A DNA stretch of 64,000 nucleotides from Oenanthe sinensis (GCA_028671895.1 JAPMAC010000207.1:6696001-6760000), one strand, 5' to 3'; positions 1 through 13,023 are shown, counted from the stretch's first letter. Notes: generated by a model not told the origin, from the letters alone. A program made the numbers and translations.

Positions 1-2937
1 ATTTTTAGTATTACTCGTACGAATTTAGTTGCCGATTATAATATTCAGACCTTACCTGCTGATTTTCGGGCTTGGGCACGAATATTACTCGAATGAGGTA
101 CAAGTTACATCTGGAGGAGATTCATTTGGGAATGCTAATACTCAAGATTCATATCATCCCATCTCTCTAACAGGTAGTAAGTCAGGTAGTCCTACTGAAT
201 CTATATCTTCACTGTTTACTAATTTGCACAATTTGTATGAAGATAATGAAATGGAACTTACTGATGAGCCCTCTGTGGCATTAGGAACATGCAATGAATC
301 TGCAAACCAACATATTCTAACCCCTGCCTTAGAACCAAACACTACTCAATCCTTACCGTTATCTTCTCTCCAACCCCTGAAAAGAAAATTTGTGAGTGAG
401 GGAGATAGTTCCTTAGAAGCACCACATAAGGCAGGTGAGGGAACCCCAACAGCTCTACCTCTGACTAGAAGGAGATTAGAAGAACCTGAGGTATCTGTTA
501 GCCCATCTATGCCCTCTCAAAAGGACATAGAGCTGAAAAAGGCAAATACACAGTCTCTGGGGACATCCTCTCAACAGGGTGAACCTATTGAAATTCGCCC
601 GTCAGCCAGGGCATCTGACAGAGTGTCAATAAGTGAGCCTCCAACCAAGTTAAATGTTGCACTGAAAGGAGCACACATAGGAGGAATTGACGGATGTTGC
701 TACTACTGTAGCAGAACCTATGCAGGTAGATCCTGTACAGGTCATGCCTTCACAGGCTATTGCGGGAGTCTCGAGTCCTTCATTGCTAAAGATTACAGGA
801 TCCAATGTGATAAGCCCCCCAGGAGGAACATTCCTGGCTCCTCATAAGGAGGTCTCCACCACTATTAGTGGAAAGGAGAAGCAACTACTTGGCAATAGTT
901 CTTCGGATGAGCCATTTAGGATTTGCACTGCAGGTACAGAAGACTTGCTAGAGTCAAGGAGAGTGAGTGAAACACCAACAGAATGATTGAGTGTTCATTA
1001 TTCACCCACACCCCAAGACTGAGTGAGAGAATTGAGAGACAAACACTTACAGAACCTGTCAGTGAGACACCTACCAGCCAAATAAATACCCTCACAATGC
1101 ACACACAATCACTAAGTCAAAGGGTTTATAACCTGGAGACTACTGTCACTGAAATGAAATCTGAATTTCACAACAATGTAATGGAAATAAAATCTATTCA
1201 GTACAACATGTTGCAGGATTTGCAGAATTTCAAGATGGATATGTAGAAGTTTGTTACAGATTTGTTTGAAAAGCATAAATCTCAATCTACTCAAATCCCT
1301 GCTTCGGAGGATAACACAACTAAGGGGGAGATGATAGTGCGAGAGCAAGAAAAAGAATCTGGTACTGATATGGGGAGTAAAGACAAAGGTAAAGGCAAAT
1401 TGGTAGAGGAAGAAGCAAACATCTATACATCTCAGGGGGAGCAAGATATACCACTGGAGGTCAGTCTTACACTTGAAGAAGGAGAAATATGGGAACCTTC
1501 TCATACAGCTCCTACAGCTCAGGAAGATGATGTGTTTGATGAATTTGTAAATGATGCCGCTTATCAGTTCACTAAAACGGACTTCGTGGAAACATTTGGT
1601 TTGCTCTATGCGAATCAATCCAGGATAAGGGCATGTGAAGTTTCACGAATGTCTCAAGAGAAAGTCAGAAAAGAACACTACAACCACTATATTGTAAGGA
1701 GACAAAGGTCGTTGATGTTATCAAGGGAAGGAAGTGCATGGGATAAGGCTAGGAGTCTTTTGCAGAAACCAGAGTTAGGAATGATTCAAAATGAAGATCA
1801 AAAAGTTCTAGAAGCATTGCAAGAAGCTCACAAGAGTCATCCATCAATAAATCAGTTCTTTCATGCATTGAAACAAACAATCAAATTGATATTCATCGCA
1901 TCTAACATCAATGGATGACGGATTCAGATTCAATTCAATAATTCAACTACTAAGACCATTTCTTCTAATTTTATCAAGTTGAGGTCTCTCACTGAATTGT
2001 ATGTCATGAAGATTAGAGTGGACAAGAGATCTCATGTGAATGGACTTCTTACTGATATGATTGAAGATCAAATGAGCAAAGCAGAAGTTGAAGTTCACAC
2101 AACTTCTTATACAGTGATATTTTACAAAGACAAGTTAGTTCAGACACTGTGCTTGAGTGATGAAAGACTGAGCCTATATCCTCTGAAGCGTCTGAAATAT
2201 GTTGAAGGGCTTTTTAGGAGTGAAGGACTTAGGACAAAAGAAAAATGGAAAGCTGCAGAGCGCATTTATGCTTATAGACTTAATGTCTTATCAAATCAAT
2301 CTGTAGATATTTCCAAGGTCGGAAGAATAGATCCTTCAAATGGATCTCAACCAAAATTGCCAGTGTATACAAGAGAAGAAGGAAATTGGGACTTTGAAAA
2401 AGTCAAGGCAATGAGTGAATTCAGATTTAACCATCCAGGGAAAGTGTTTGAGTAAACAAAGAAGCCAAATTTTCCAATTGTCTTTCCGGATTTTGTAATC
2501 AGGGAGACAGAGACAATGGTGTTAAAGGATCCTCCAGCAATCAGGTACAAGAACCCCAAAGGAAAAACTAAAATAGTTGATATCCACAAGATGTCTTACA
2601 TGACTTCTAAGGAACTGGGTTTTATACTTGATCAAATCAAGACTTCGACGAACTATAAAGACAAATCAGCATTGGCAGAAATCTCTAAGCTTTACATGGA
2701 GAAGTTGGGAGCAGAATCATGTTACAACACTGATTGAGTTAAAGCAGTTCTAAAAAGGTTGAGTGTTAAAGGAAAGACGAAAATTCTTGAATTTACATTC
2801 GAACAGGTTAAGCAAATCAGGAGAGTAGCTGTCTTGCAAACACTTCAGGAAGCTTTGTCAGATCCCAAGCCAAGAAATATGCTAGAAGAAGAAGCGCTGG
2901 ATCTAGTGAATGACCAGCTTGCAAGTCTTGTACAGTG
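1..2937 (+). pseudogene. Extra ORF of copia element A, decayed
   Basis: A run of open segments (29-847, 687-986, 983-1246, 1262-1918, 1979-2455, 2516-2737, then to a TGA at 2935) together resemble the equivalent region of element G on the far right. Shared landmarks are a short coiled-coil-like stretch (about 1090-1240), the acidic motif LEEGEIWEP (LEEGEIFEP in G), and a block with YVEGLFRSEG and AERIYAYRLN (YVEGRLRSKK and AELIYAFRLN in G). At least three in-frame stops and frame changes break it. It lies where copia elements with a third ORF carry that ORF, between pol and the polypurine tract. I do not recognise a biochemical function. The N-terminal part is serine- and proline-rich and probably disordered. 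Confidence 0.7.
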
Positions 2938-3148
2938 AGAATGAGAATGACTTAATGTATATCAGTTCAGGCTAGAAGAACATTCATTCTACATTGTAAT
3001 TGTTTTTGAAATCTGGAAATGTATTATGTGATCCAGAATGTATTTAATATTAGATTACCGTCTTCTATTTACTTTTTCTTGTAAGTTAGTTGAGTTATCC
3101 TCTTAAGGGATTTCCTTGTCGAACTCTAACAATCAAATAGGGGGAGAT

Positions 3149-4604
3149 TGTAAAGCATAATGTAACGTATCGTAACATGTAACCGAGGAAACTAACTCAA
3201 CATAGATGGTCGGTAACTTATATTAAAATGAAGCACAGAATCAACTGCGAATCATTTATAAGTTAAATACAAAAGACCAAATTATTAGAGGAAGCTTTGA
3301 AGACATTGAAGATCACTGAAAGAAGTTCATTAACATGTTCAAGCCTCAGTGAAGAATAAAGTTAAAGTGTTTCAAAGGTTCTGAAGATAAAGAAGGTTTT
3401 TGCTACAGAGAAAGTAGAAGATTCCAGTGAAGTTTAAGAAGCACTTCTTATTATTATGGAACAGGTCAATTGCATAGCAAAGAAGATGTGAAGATCAAGA
3501 TCTTGCTAGTCGGTTGTGAACCAGACCAGTTGCACCAATCGACAGCACAAAAGAGTTTGAGAACTGCATCACTGATTCAGAAGAATTGGCCAGATACTGA
3601 GATGAGTAACCTAAGTGGTATGTGATTAAGCCCAGAATAAATCAAGGTCGAATTAACAAGAAAATATTTATTTGACTTGGTTGAAGTGGAAGAAATTATA
3701 TTAAAGGGCTTAACAAGTTTGAAAATTGGCTAAGTGAATGAGACTACAGAAGCTGTATCCAGAAGTCAACTAGTCAAGCTATTTCGTCTTATTCACCGAT
3801 GGTTAATCAAGTTATTTTGTCTTATTCACCTATGGTTATTAACCATCGGGTGAGATAAACAAATGGAAAAGAATTGGTGAAAGACAAAGGGCTTATTTTG
3901 TCTTATATGCCGATAGTTATTAACTATCGGGTAAAGGAAACAAAAGCAAGCTAGCACTTTCCGATGGTTGCTAAAACTGCAGGAATAATTCCGATGGTTA
4001 CTAAATCCTTGAAATAATTAATTTTATTTCAGGAATTGTTTTATGTGTCCGATAGTTAATTTACAGACTCATCGACACTTAAACAATTACTCAGAAAATG
4101 TTCTCGATACTTAAAGAAAAAGAAGCGAAGCTGCAACTTACTTTACTTGGCACAAAATGGGCCACGTATCCTAAGTTGAAAAAGACTACACAAAAAGAAG
4201 CAAAGCATCGTCTTTGGATTCATTCATTCAGTTCACAGACACAGAAAAATACAGAGAGCATTCAAGAGAGAAACACAGAGAGCATTCAAGAGAAGTAAAC
4301 ATAGAAGCCATTAAGTTTGTAATCAGCTGTTGTTACTTTGATTGTTCTTGTTAAAGCTTGTAACTGTAACTGTAACTGTACTAGTGAATCATTGTAACTA
4401 ATCGAAAGATTAGATTTGTGGAGCACCTCAGGGTTTATATAAATCAAAAGATATATTCCCCGAACTGTTGTGTTATTGCATATCACCTGTTTGATTATAT
4501 AACTGTTCGAACTGTATAAAGTCCATAAAGAACCATTCCGCGAATATTTTATAAATTGGACAATATCGTATTCAACCCCCCTTCTACGATATTTGGGACT
4601 AACA
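3149..4604 (+). repeat. 3' LTR of element A (1456 bp)
   Basis: TG...CA-bounded LTR directly after the purine run AATAGGGGGAGAT. The 3' third has the pyrimidine block TTCAACCCCCCTTC common near the end of LTRs in this window. An internal stretch (about 3786-4060) carries inverted and direct copies of CCGATGGTTA. Only one LTR copy is in the window, so the boundaries rest on the PPT, the TG/CA ends and the abrupt return to the gag frame of E. Confidence 0.85.
3786..4060 (+). promoter_or_regulatory. CCGATRGTTA motif array in the LTR of A
   Basis: Six near-copies of CCGATGGTTA or CCGATAGTTA start near 3794, 3827, 3905, 3958, 3990 and 4049. Two of them are followed at once by the inverted copy (TAACCATCGG near 3841, TAACTATCGG near 3919), giving small palindromes. 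The phrase TTTTGTCTTATTCACC also repeats. The position, in the presumed U3 of an LTR, suggests transcription factor sites, but that is inference. Confidence 0.5.
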
Positions 4605-6631
4605 CTCTTTAACAGTTTGGATTCTGTTCTTACAAATTGTGTTATATCATGTCAAACTGCTAAGGAGATGTGGACAAAACTTGAAGTGCACTGTCAAGGA
4701 ACTAAAGATGTCAAGAAAAATGCAAGGTCTTTGCTAATTCAAGAGTATGAGTATTTTGAAGCAAAATCTAGAGAATATATTACTGAGATGTATGATAGGT
4801 TTACAAAACTCTTGAATGAGATGGCTATGCTTGGTAAGGTTTATGATTCTGAAGATACCAACACCAAGTTTCTGAGAGCACTTCCTGAAGAGTGGGACAA
4901 TAAGACTACAACCATAAGGGAAGCTAAAGATTTGGATGAACTAACTCTAGAAGAATTGTATGGCAGGCTCAAGACATATGATTTAGAGATGCAACAGAGG
5001 AAGAATAAGAAGTATGTGAAGACAAAATCTGTAGCACTCTTAATGGAGTTTGAAAAAGAACAACATAAACAACCCACTGAAACAAGAATCAAGGATTCAA
5101 GGAAGAAGGGTAAAACTGTTGTGGAGTTAGAGTCTACTGACACAGACTCTGATTCTGATAAAGAGATTGATCTAAGTCAAATGATGGCTATGTTTGCCAA
5201 AACTTTCAAAAGAATGAAATTTAATAAAAGAACTGACAAATTTAGCAAAAGGCCATCATTCAAGAAGGAAGATGAGAAGACTGAGAAGAGCAAGAGTACT
5301 ATAATCAAATTTGACAAAGCAAAGGTCAAATGTTTCAACTGTAGAATATTGGGGCACTTTGTTAGTGAATGCAGAAAGTCAAAAATCAAGGAAAAGGAAA
5401 ATCACTTTTATCAACAGGAAAGGATTGGGCAGATTCAAGCTCAGAGGATGAAATTGATTATGAAAATCTAGCATTGATGGCATCCTCCTCAAGAAAATCA
5501 CAATCTCCCAAAGAACCCTCATCTCCTAAAACTCAGGTATCAATCTTTTCTCCTGAATCCTTAATTAACTTAGACTCTAATGGCATAGAAATTGGGCAAA
5601 GTGAGGTTAATAAAATAATGACAACATGTAGGTCTCTCACTAGTGAAAGTGAAAGGTTGAGAGAAGAAAATTTAACATTAACTAAAAGGAATGATCATTT
5701 AGAGTCTGAGTTAATACTAATGGAACGATACAAAAAGGATTCTGAGAAAAATAGTCATAATTACACTGAAATTTTGAAAGCCTATGATTTTGTTAAGAAT
5801 GAACTAGAAGAAGAAAGACTTAAGTTTAAAGTCTGGACAGACTCTGGTAGAAAAGTTCAAGAAATTCTCAATAATCAAAATGTGTGTCAAACTGCTGGTA
5901 TAGGCTATGAAAATAGTCAAGGTAAAAGACCTATTGTTGAGAATGATAACAATGAAGAAGCTAGCCAAGCCAATAAGACTAAAGACAAAAGCACATTTGT
6001 TCCTGTTAAGTTTGTGACTCATAAAGAAAAGACTGAAACCACAAACTCATCTGTCAATAGTCCCCTTGTTGTTGACAAAAAGACAGATGAAATTGGAGCA
6101 AATAATTCTAAGAAAAATATTAACATAAGGTACTTGTCTAAGTCTAAGTTAAAAGAAAGGCTAGAGAACTTATCAGAGTCTACCAAAACTAGGAGAAATA
6201 GGAATGGTAAGGAAGGCATTAATAAAGCAAATAATTATCAAAAGAATCCTAATGCTCCTAGAAAGAAGTGTTTTAGATGTGGCAACCACAACCATTTAGC
6301 TATAGATTGTAAAGCAAAAATCGAAAAAAATTCAGAGTTTAGTCTTCCACAGACTCTGAAAAGTCACTACATTCCACAAAAACCTTGTTATCACTGTGGT
6401 AGCATATTTCACTCTATTTATATGTGTAGAGACTATCATGAATTGTATTTAAATTTTTATGAGCTAAAATCATCTATTGACAAAAGCTGGTATGACACTG
6501 TTAAGACTCCACCAGAGTCAAAAGCAACAAAGGAGACAGGTAAATCAAAGTTGAAAATTGCTAAACCTGTTTCACCTAAAGTTAGAGGAAAAGGATCCAA
6601 AATTGTTTGGATCCCCAAAACAACTAACTAG
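4605..6631 (+). pseudogene. Gag of element E, frameshifted and 5'-truncated
   Basis: Copia Gag with the UBN2-type core (KEMWTKLEVHCQGTKDVKK; FLRALPEEWD) reads in one frame to about 5390. It passes a CCHC zinc knuckle (CFNCRILGHFVSEC, 5332-5373) and then shifts frame. The second frame (about 5369-6631) holds a glutamate- and lysine-rich likely coiled coil (about residues 70-155 of that segment), two more knuckle-like motifs (CFRCGNHNHLAIDC; CYHCGSIFHSIYMC) and the tail KIVWIPKTTN before a TAG. The N-terminus is separated by the insertion of element A at 4604/4605. Gag would form the virus-like particle and bind element RNA; this copy is not functional as it stands. Confidence 0.85.
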
Positions 6632-6642
6632 TTGCTTTATGT

Positions 6643-6837
6643 ATGCAGGGAACAAGGGTAAAGAATGTAACCCTAATCCTGGACAGTGGATGCTCAGTAC
6701 ACATGACTGGAAAGAAGTCCCTCCTTACAAACTTTGTGGAAATGGCTGGCCTAGAAGTATCCTTTGGAGATGGCAACAAAGGACAAACACTGGGATATGG
6801 CAAAATTGTACTTGGGAATGTCATCATTGAACAAGTA
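6643..6837 (+). pseudogene. Aspartic protease remnant of element E
   Basis: The copia protease active site DSGCSVHMTG is intact at about 6694-6723, followed by the conserved FGDGNKGQTLGYGKI and NVIIEQV. The protein should continue into the GAG-pre-integrase region (KGLKHNLLSVSQ in F), but it turns instead into extra-ORF sequence with no frame change. The frame differs from that of gag, as in F. Protease would cleave the Gag-Pol polyprotein. Confidence 0.8.
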
Positions 6838-9800
6838 CAAGCCTGGAGCTCTGCAAAGGTAGTTGATCCTTCTCAGGATCAACCAGGTAAAATAATATTT
6901 ACCTTTGGTGATTTTACATTTGATGTTACTGCTCATGTTATTAATTCTGTGTTTAAATTACCTGTTAAACAACCTTTTGATGAAACTGTTTCTGATGCTA
7001 AAATTAAAGATATGTTTAAATCACTAGGTTATTCTGGTAGTTTAGAAAACATAAGTTAACTAGGCCTTATTTTAGAAAAGAATGGTCCTTTTTCTTTGAT
7101 CAAATTGCTAAGTGTTTTACTGGTAAGTGTAGTGGATTTGATGTTATTACTGCTATTACTTATCAAATTGGTCACAGTCTCCTATTTGATAGAGTAATCA
7201 ACATTGGTGATATGTTGCTCACTCAAATGGGAGCAAAATTAAATAATGTGCATGAGGGGAGGAAGAAAGTCTACTATCATAGATTTTTTATAATTCTCCT
7301 CAATTACTTCATACCTGACATGTCAACCAAGTTGGCAGATGATTGCTGTGTGCATGCATACAAACAACAAATGAGGATATTCTCTGATATTAAGAGAATT
7401 GATGACAAGAAGAAGAGTCTACCTGCCATGACTTATTCACAGGTAATGAAGGTAAAACTATCAACCTACAAACCTTCTATCTACAATGCTTCATTTTTTG
7501 GTGGTGAAATGGTGCAGGAACAAGTAATGGAGAGTCCCCCTGCACCTACCCAAGTCACCCAATCCCCTTCAAAGACACAATCTTTCAAATCAAAATCCAA
7601 AAAGAAACCAACCTCTGGTGTCTCTCAACAGGCACCAGTTGTAAAGAGGAGAAAATTGATTCAAACTAGGCTTATAGATGAGCACAGTGATAAGGAGCTC
7701 AACCCTCTAGAGAAGCAAGTTGTTGAAGGACTTTCTTTATTAAAGGAAGGTCATGATACACTTGATTCTACCCTTCAAGCCAAGTCTGTAGTCTCTGAAA
7801 AGGCTACAGACTCTGACCAACCTAGGAATGCACCTCCGGATGCTCAAACTGCATCTCCTAAGAAATCTTTTGCTAAAAAATACAGAAGGTTAAGGAAGGC
7901 TTATTATGCACACACACACAAGCCTACTACTATTACTAACCCTATTTTGCAAGAAACAGATGCTCCCAAGGCTCCTGCAGGGCCAGACTCTGAAAGCAAG
8001 AAATCACCTAAACCAGAGTCTAATGTTGAGTCAGAGTCTAGACTGCCTTTAGACTCTGATCATGAGACATTTTGGGAAGGAATGCCATTGGATACAGCCT
8101 CATGTCTTATTGATGACATTCTTACTCCAAGCGATGAGGTGTTGCTATTCCTATATCCTTTGGTGGAATCAGTAGAAGATCCAGAATAATATCAGACTAA
8201 ATCTCAAGTCTTGGATTTTCTTTCAACCTATGAGACCCTAAGGAAGAGAATGAAATGGGAGCTACAACTGTCTGCCCAGGATGTGGTCAAAAATCTATAC
8301 AGCTACCTATTCAACTCTTTATTACAAGAAAAAGTAGTTGGGCTCATAGAAGGCAGAACAACTGAAGTTCTCAAAGCACTAGGTGTGCCAGACTCTGAAC
8401 AGCAAATCACAAAGAAGCCTAAACAGATTAAGATCTACAAAAGGAGAGAATCAGAGTCTGTTGCTGAGTTGGAAACTGAGATTGAGCAACCAATTTTTGA
8501 CTATGAAGCAATTTGGGATCAAATAATTACCTACAAGACAGCTATTGATTGGATTTCCACTATTCAGCCTCTTTCAAGAAAGGTGGTTGATTTTCTTGTC
8601 CAAAATGTAGGAAAGGTGGCCAACAAATACATCTATCCAACCTATGAAAATAGATTGGTTCAACTCAAGGGCTCTTATTATCATAAAATAGCAAGAGAAC
8701 TGCAGGTTTCCTTTCACATGACTTTTGCCCAGGCCATCTATGCACTCCATGCCAGGATTTTTCTCAATGGACACTTGGATGCATTAACTATAGTAGAACC
8801 ACAGGAGGTAGAAGGTGATACTAGGAAGTTGGAGGATGGGACTAGTGTACCAGTGGTGACTAGTGATAAAGATGCTCAGTCTGCCTCACCCACACAAGAA
8901 CCACATAGTCAAAGGTTGGGTGATAGTGGGGCATGGGAGTATGCTGTAAGGCTCTCCTTGGCAACTCAACGAACTGCTGATGAGAACCCCAGTGATATGG
9001 AAGGACAGACTCTAATGGATGCTTAAGAAGTACTTTTCCATCCTTGTCTATCAGAGTCTATCCACCTTGAGGGGGAGTCTCATGCACAAACAGTCCAAGA
9101 TGGTGACACTCAGACTTTGGCTTCTAATAAAGTCATACTGAAGCAGTCAGAGTCTAGAGTAGACCCTGAGACTGGACTACTAGAGCCAACAGACTCTGAA
9201 AAGAAAGAAGATGATTGTAAGGGTTCAGAATCTATTGTTGCTCACCCTTTGGTGGAAACCCCTAGCCTTCAGACTTATGAAGGGGTTTCCCTCCATCAAG
9301 GTGGTTCAGGTATTGCAGTCCAATCTTTATCTCTCAACCCCTCTTCTATAGGATTCTTGATTGCACCTTTCCAAATGAGTGACAAAATATTTGAGAGGCT
9401 GGCACTGGTCTAGGTAAAAGGAGAGGTAGAAAAGGCTGTAGAGAGCCTGAATGAGATTGAGAAACTGGGTGCCCAACCCCACTGTGAGACTGAGAGATTA
9501 GGGTATCCTGAACCTAGCTTTACTTATTGGGATCAAGATTTTCCAAAGAGTTGGTCCAATGAGTTGGAGCAGGGGATGGATGAAAATTCACTTTGTTTGA
9601 TTATGCAGATTGATAAAAAGGAGGAGGCTCTTGCTGCTCAGAAGTCATTTACTCAGAGACCACAACATCATCTGGTGGATTCTCTAGCAAGGAGAGCAGA
9701 TAGAGTCATGGAGGCTTTGGTGGATAACCCTATCAATTTAACTGAGGCTGCAACATTGAAGTCAGAAGAACCACTTTTGATCATGCCTATAAGGGCTCGA

Positions 9801-11545
9801 ATTCCAGAGTCTACAGTCTCTGATCACTCTCAGGAGGAGTCAGGGTCTATAGTCTCGTTTGCAGTTTCAGAGTCTACACCACCACCAGAGTCTACGCCTC
9901 ACCTTCTTTCCCTTGAGCCTGTTGCTGATGAGTGCACTTCTGAAGATGATGATCCAGTCCAACCTTCTTTTGTCTATTTTGATCAGGTCTTTCCTCAGTC
10001 TTGGGAGTCTGCACAGAAACGAGCATCACTGATAAAGATTAATTTGCCTGTATTATGGAAATTCATCATTCTGAGAGACTGAAAGCCTTTCAGAAAAAAT
10101 CATTTCTCCAGGAACATGGTCACTACCCTGGTAAAGAAGATCAGGCTCTGGATGGGGATGTTACAGCTGAGACAGAGAGTGTTGCTAAACAATTAGCTTG
10201 TGTGGTCAAAGACATCTCTCATATTCAAACCAAACTTACTGGTGTTGACAATACTACTTCTCTGCTAAGTACCAAATTTGACAGAATTCACTCCCTTCAA
10301 TTATCCAAAGGGGTCGCCTTCAATGATGCTCTTGCTGTTATCACCTCTACACAAGCTTCTCTCCAATCAACAGTCTCTGATTTAACCACCAAGGTTGATT
10401 CTGTCATTGCAGCACAGGCCAATATCTCCACAGTTTTTGCACAGATTCTGTTGGCTGTTACTAGTTCTGATGATGTCAAAAAGGGGGAGAAGAGAGGTGA
10501 GTCTTCCTCTAGGAGAAATAAGGATGATACATGTAGAGATGATAAAAGGGGAGTTAAAAGGAGGAGAGATGGTGATGGTGGAGATAGTTCTCATGGTCCT
10601 AGGGGTCCTGGTGATGTATCACTCAAGCATTCTGGAGTGGCTGTATTATTAAAATCTCTAACACATCAGTCAGGGCCTGGACATGGGAAATCAGAGTCTA
10701 AGTCAGACTCTGATAAACAAAGAAAGAAAACAGACTCTGATGAAACTCAAGAACCTTCATACTGGAAGTGCAGTCAATCAAATCTGCAACTTAGAGCTAA
10801 AAAGAAGACAGGTCTTGGAGGTTTTGAAGAATCTGACATTGACAGAACATCTACTCTAACCAGGGATCCTCAATCCTTGACAGATAGACAATTTGAGAAG
10901 ATCACACAGAAGCACTTAAACAAAGTGGTATCTGCTCAAATTGTTTATAATGTTTATGAAAGAAAGATGCAAGGAGGACATGGAGGCACAGAAAAAGTGA
11001 AGAATGAGATGCTGGTTTATTTTTTAAAAGGTGGATCAGCTAGATGGATCAGTCAATCAAACTTCATATTTTTTAAACAGGCTGAGGAATTGCAGTATAT
11101 TAGATTTCTCCTTCAAATTTCTTATGAAGTTAACAAGAGCAAAGAGGCTGTCACACACAAATGGTTCAAGGAGATTGATAGAAAGATGACTTTGCACAAA
11201 CAGGCAAATCGACAAATGGGCAAATTTTCCTTAAAATATGTTGATACTGAGGGAAATGATCAAGTCATGTCATTGGAAGAAAAATAGATTAAATTTCAAA
11301 AAGGTGTGGGTCATTACTTTGGGTTTCAGCCTATGAGTGGGAAAGTTAGTGTTCTAATGTTGAAGGACTTGAAAGATCAAGAAAGCAGTGCAAATGATCT
11401 GAGAGCAGCTTACTGTCAAATCAAATGTTCAAGTGAAGAAATGAAGAAATTGAAGAAATTTGTTGGTGAAGCTCTTGCAATTGTGGAGGACAATATGCTC
11501 AATTCATTTTTGAAGAATAATCCAGCCTTTGAGAGGATCAATTAA
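6838..11545 (+). pseudogene. Extra ORF of element E, decayed, fused in frame to protease
   Basis: Homologous along its length to the intact 1505-codon ORF of F. The N-terminal part (6850-7200) matches F around LGYSGSLENIS and RKEWSFFFDQI. A middle part has low-complexity S/P/E-rich sequence. A coiled-coil-like segment (about 10190-10480) is followed by DVKKGEK (DVRKGEK in F). A C-terminal domain has RDPQSLTDRQFEK, HLNKVVSAQ and LVYFLKGGS. Stops or frame changes fall near 7057, 8187, 9024, 9411, 10080 and 11285, so it is broken into five or more pieces. The first about 62 codons present in F are missing because of the deletion that removed integrase, RT and RNase H. The function is unknown. 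Confidence 0.75.
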
Positions 11546-11668
11546 GAAGTAATTCTTTTTCCTTTATAATTCTTTCATACTGTTCTAGACTGTGTTTTAT
11601 TCTTTAGTTTTGACATCATCAAACCTGGATTTATGCTTACATTTTATAAAGCATAAATAGGGGGAGAT

Positions 11669-12464
11669 TGTTAGAAATATATCCATTTGATGATGTACAA
11701 AATTCTAGAACAGGAGTTAGCTTAGTTTATTTGCAATATATCTTTCTAGTCTCTGAAATGTATAATCAGAGTCTAGATAGTCAATATTCAAGTTACTTGT
11801 ACTTAGAAGAATTTCTGCAGAAAAAATAAAACCAGAGTCTGCATGAAGATCAGAGTCTGGAAGGTGATCAGAGTCTATAGACTATCGAAGTCTAAGATCT
11901 GTCAGAGTCTACAAATGATCAGAATCTATAGTCTGACAGAGTCTGAAGAATTCAGAGTCTATAAAGTTAAAGCTAAATTTGGAAGATGATCACATATAAG
12001 GGAAGTCTTCGAAGATAAAGCCAAAGATATTGCAGATATGCTATAAAAACAAGGAAGGAGAATTGCAGAAGAAAACTATTAACTAATAATTAGGAATTCT
12101 ATTTCTATTGTAATTTATCTTTCTGTTATTAGCTGATAGGCAGCTCTCTATATAAACTCTATGTAACCTAATTGTAAAGAGTGTGGAAGTCGAAGAATAA
12201 TTTGTCTGAGTGAAACTTTATGAGTGCATAGAAATAGAGAGAGTTGCTGTGATAAACACAGAGAAGATGCTAGGGTTTGTGTACACACCCTAGGAGAGTT
12301 TTGTATTTAAAAATCAATAATACAAACATTACTTATTCATATCTTTCTGTTTGATCTTTGTTCTTAATTCATATCTGTTTATTATTATTGATTTGATTTT
12401 AAATCAGGAAGAAAAGACACACAAGTATTCAACCCCCCCCTCTACTTGTGTAACTGGGAAAACA
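11669..12464 (+). repeat. 3' LTR of element E (796 bp)
   Basis: Starts TGTTAGAAATATATCC after the PPT ATAGGGGGAGAT (about 11657-11668) and ends CTGGGAAAACA. About 11760-11970 is packed with CAGAGTCT: seven exact copies plus near-copies such as CAGAATCT. The block TTCAACCCCCCCCTC lies shortly before the end. The boundary is supported by the matching terminus of the F LTRs and by gypsy coding sequence resuming just after it. Confidence 0.85.
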
Positions 12465-12834
12465 ATGAACATGATATCTGAAGGGCCTATTGTAGCCGGG
12501 ACTTCGAGAAACTCTCGAAAAACTTATGTCTGTGAGATACTACAAGTGGTGAAACACCCAAGCGTGTGAGAACTGATGTGAGTATATCTTTGATGACACT
12601 GAATTATAAGGGGTGAAGTCCTCCCCCCCCCCATGATGATTTGTTGATCATTACACCTATGATAAGCAACTTTTAAGTGAAATGAGTCTTTTAAGGCAAT
12701 TGGGTGTTGGTAGACATTCTTCATGATGCATACCTTAAGATGGGGTGAAATGACTCTCAATTAATACCCTTAGACATGCCTATCTACAATTCAATGGAGT
12801 CGAGTCTAAATTCGAATGAACAATTCAACTGCCC

Positions 12835-13023
12835 ATGTCAATTGGGCAAGAGCCTCGCATGGCCCTTCAGATGTTGAACTTTCTCAAAATCAAGGATGTG
12901 TCCTCTTATAATGTGATCCTTGGACGAATATTGATGTATGCTTTCAAGGTTGTGGCATCTACTTACCATCTCAAACTCAAATTCCCAAATAGGAACGGAG
13001 TTGGTAAAGAGAAAGGAGATTAG
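12835..13023 (+). pseudogene. Gypsy protease fragment
   Basis: The open segment contains FLKIKDVSSYNVILGR followed by AFKVVASTYHLKLKFPN. This is the plant gypsy protease C-terminal pattern YNVILGRP...L.A..S..HL..KFP. The catalytic DTG region would lie upstream in broken sequence. It ends in a TAG and has no start of its own. Confidence 0.6.

Larger units (their letters stand above)
1..4604 (+). mobile_element. Copia element A, 3' part (extra ORF, PPT, 3' LTR)
   Basis: This is the 3' portion of a Ty1/copia-type element whose 5' half lies outside the window. In order it holds a decayed extra ORF (to 2937), a spacer, a polypurine tract (about 3137-3147) and a 3' LTR. The LTR begins TGTAAAGCATAATG at 3149 and ends GGGACTAACA at 4604. 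Downstream the sequence enters the gag frame of another element (E) in mid-codon run, so A is an insertion into E. The expected target duplication would start CTCTT at 4605, but the left copy is outside the window. The LTR start resembles those of elements C and G, so the three are related families. Confidence 0.85.
4605..12464 (+). mobile_element. Copia element E, pol-deleted (gag, protease, extra ORF, 3' LTR)
   Basis: Element E is seen from within gag (its 5' LTR and gag start are left of A and outside the window). It continues as gag, protease, a decayed extra ORF, PPT and 3' LTR. Integrase, reverse transcriptase and RNase H are absent: protease runs straight into the extra ORF near 6838. 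Gag and the C-terminal extra-ORF blocks match element F, and the LTR end CTGGGAAAACA matches the LTR end of F (CTGGGAAACA), so E and F are relatives. E interrupts a gypsy remnant that resumes at 12465. Confidence 0.85.

Noticed and set aside
12601..12640. Runs of C such as CCCCCCCCCC as G-quadruplex sites
   Set aside because: Only one run at each site; four closely spaced runs are not present.
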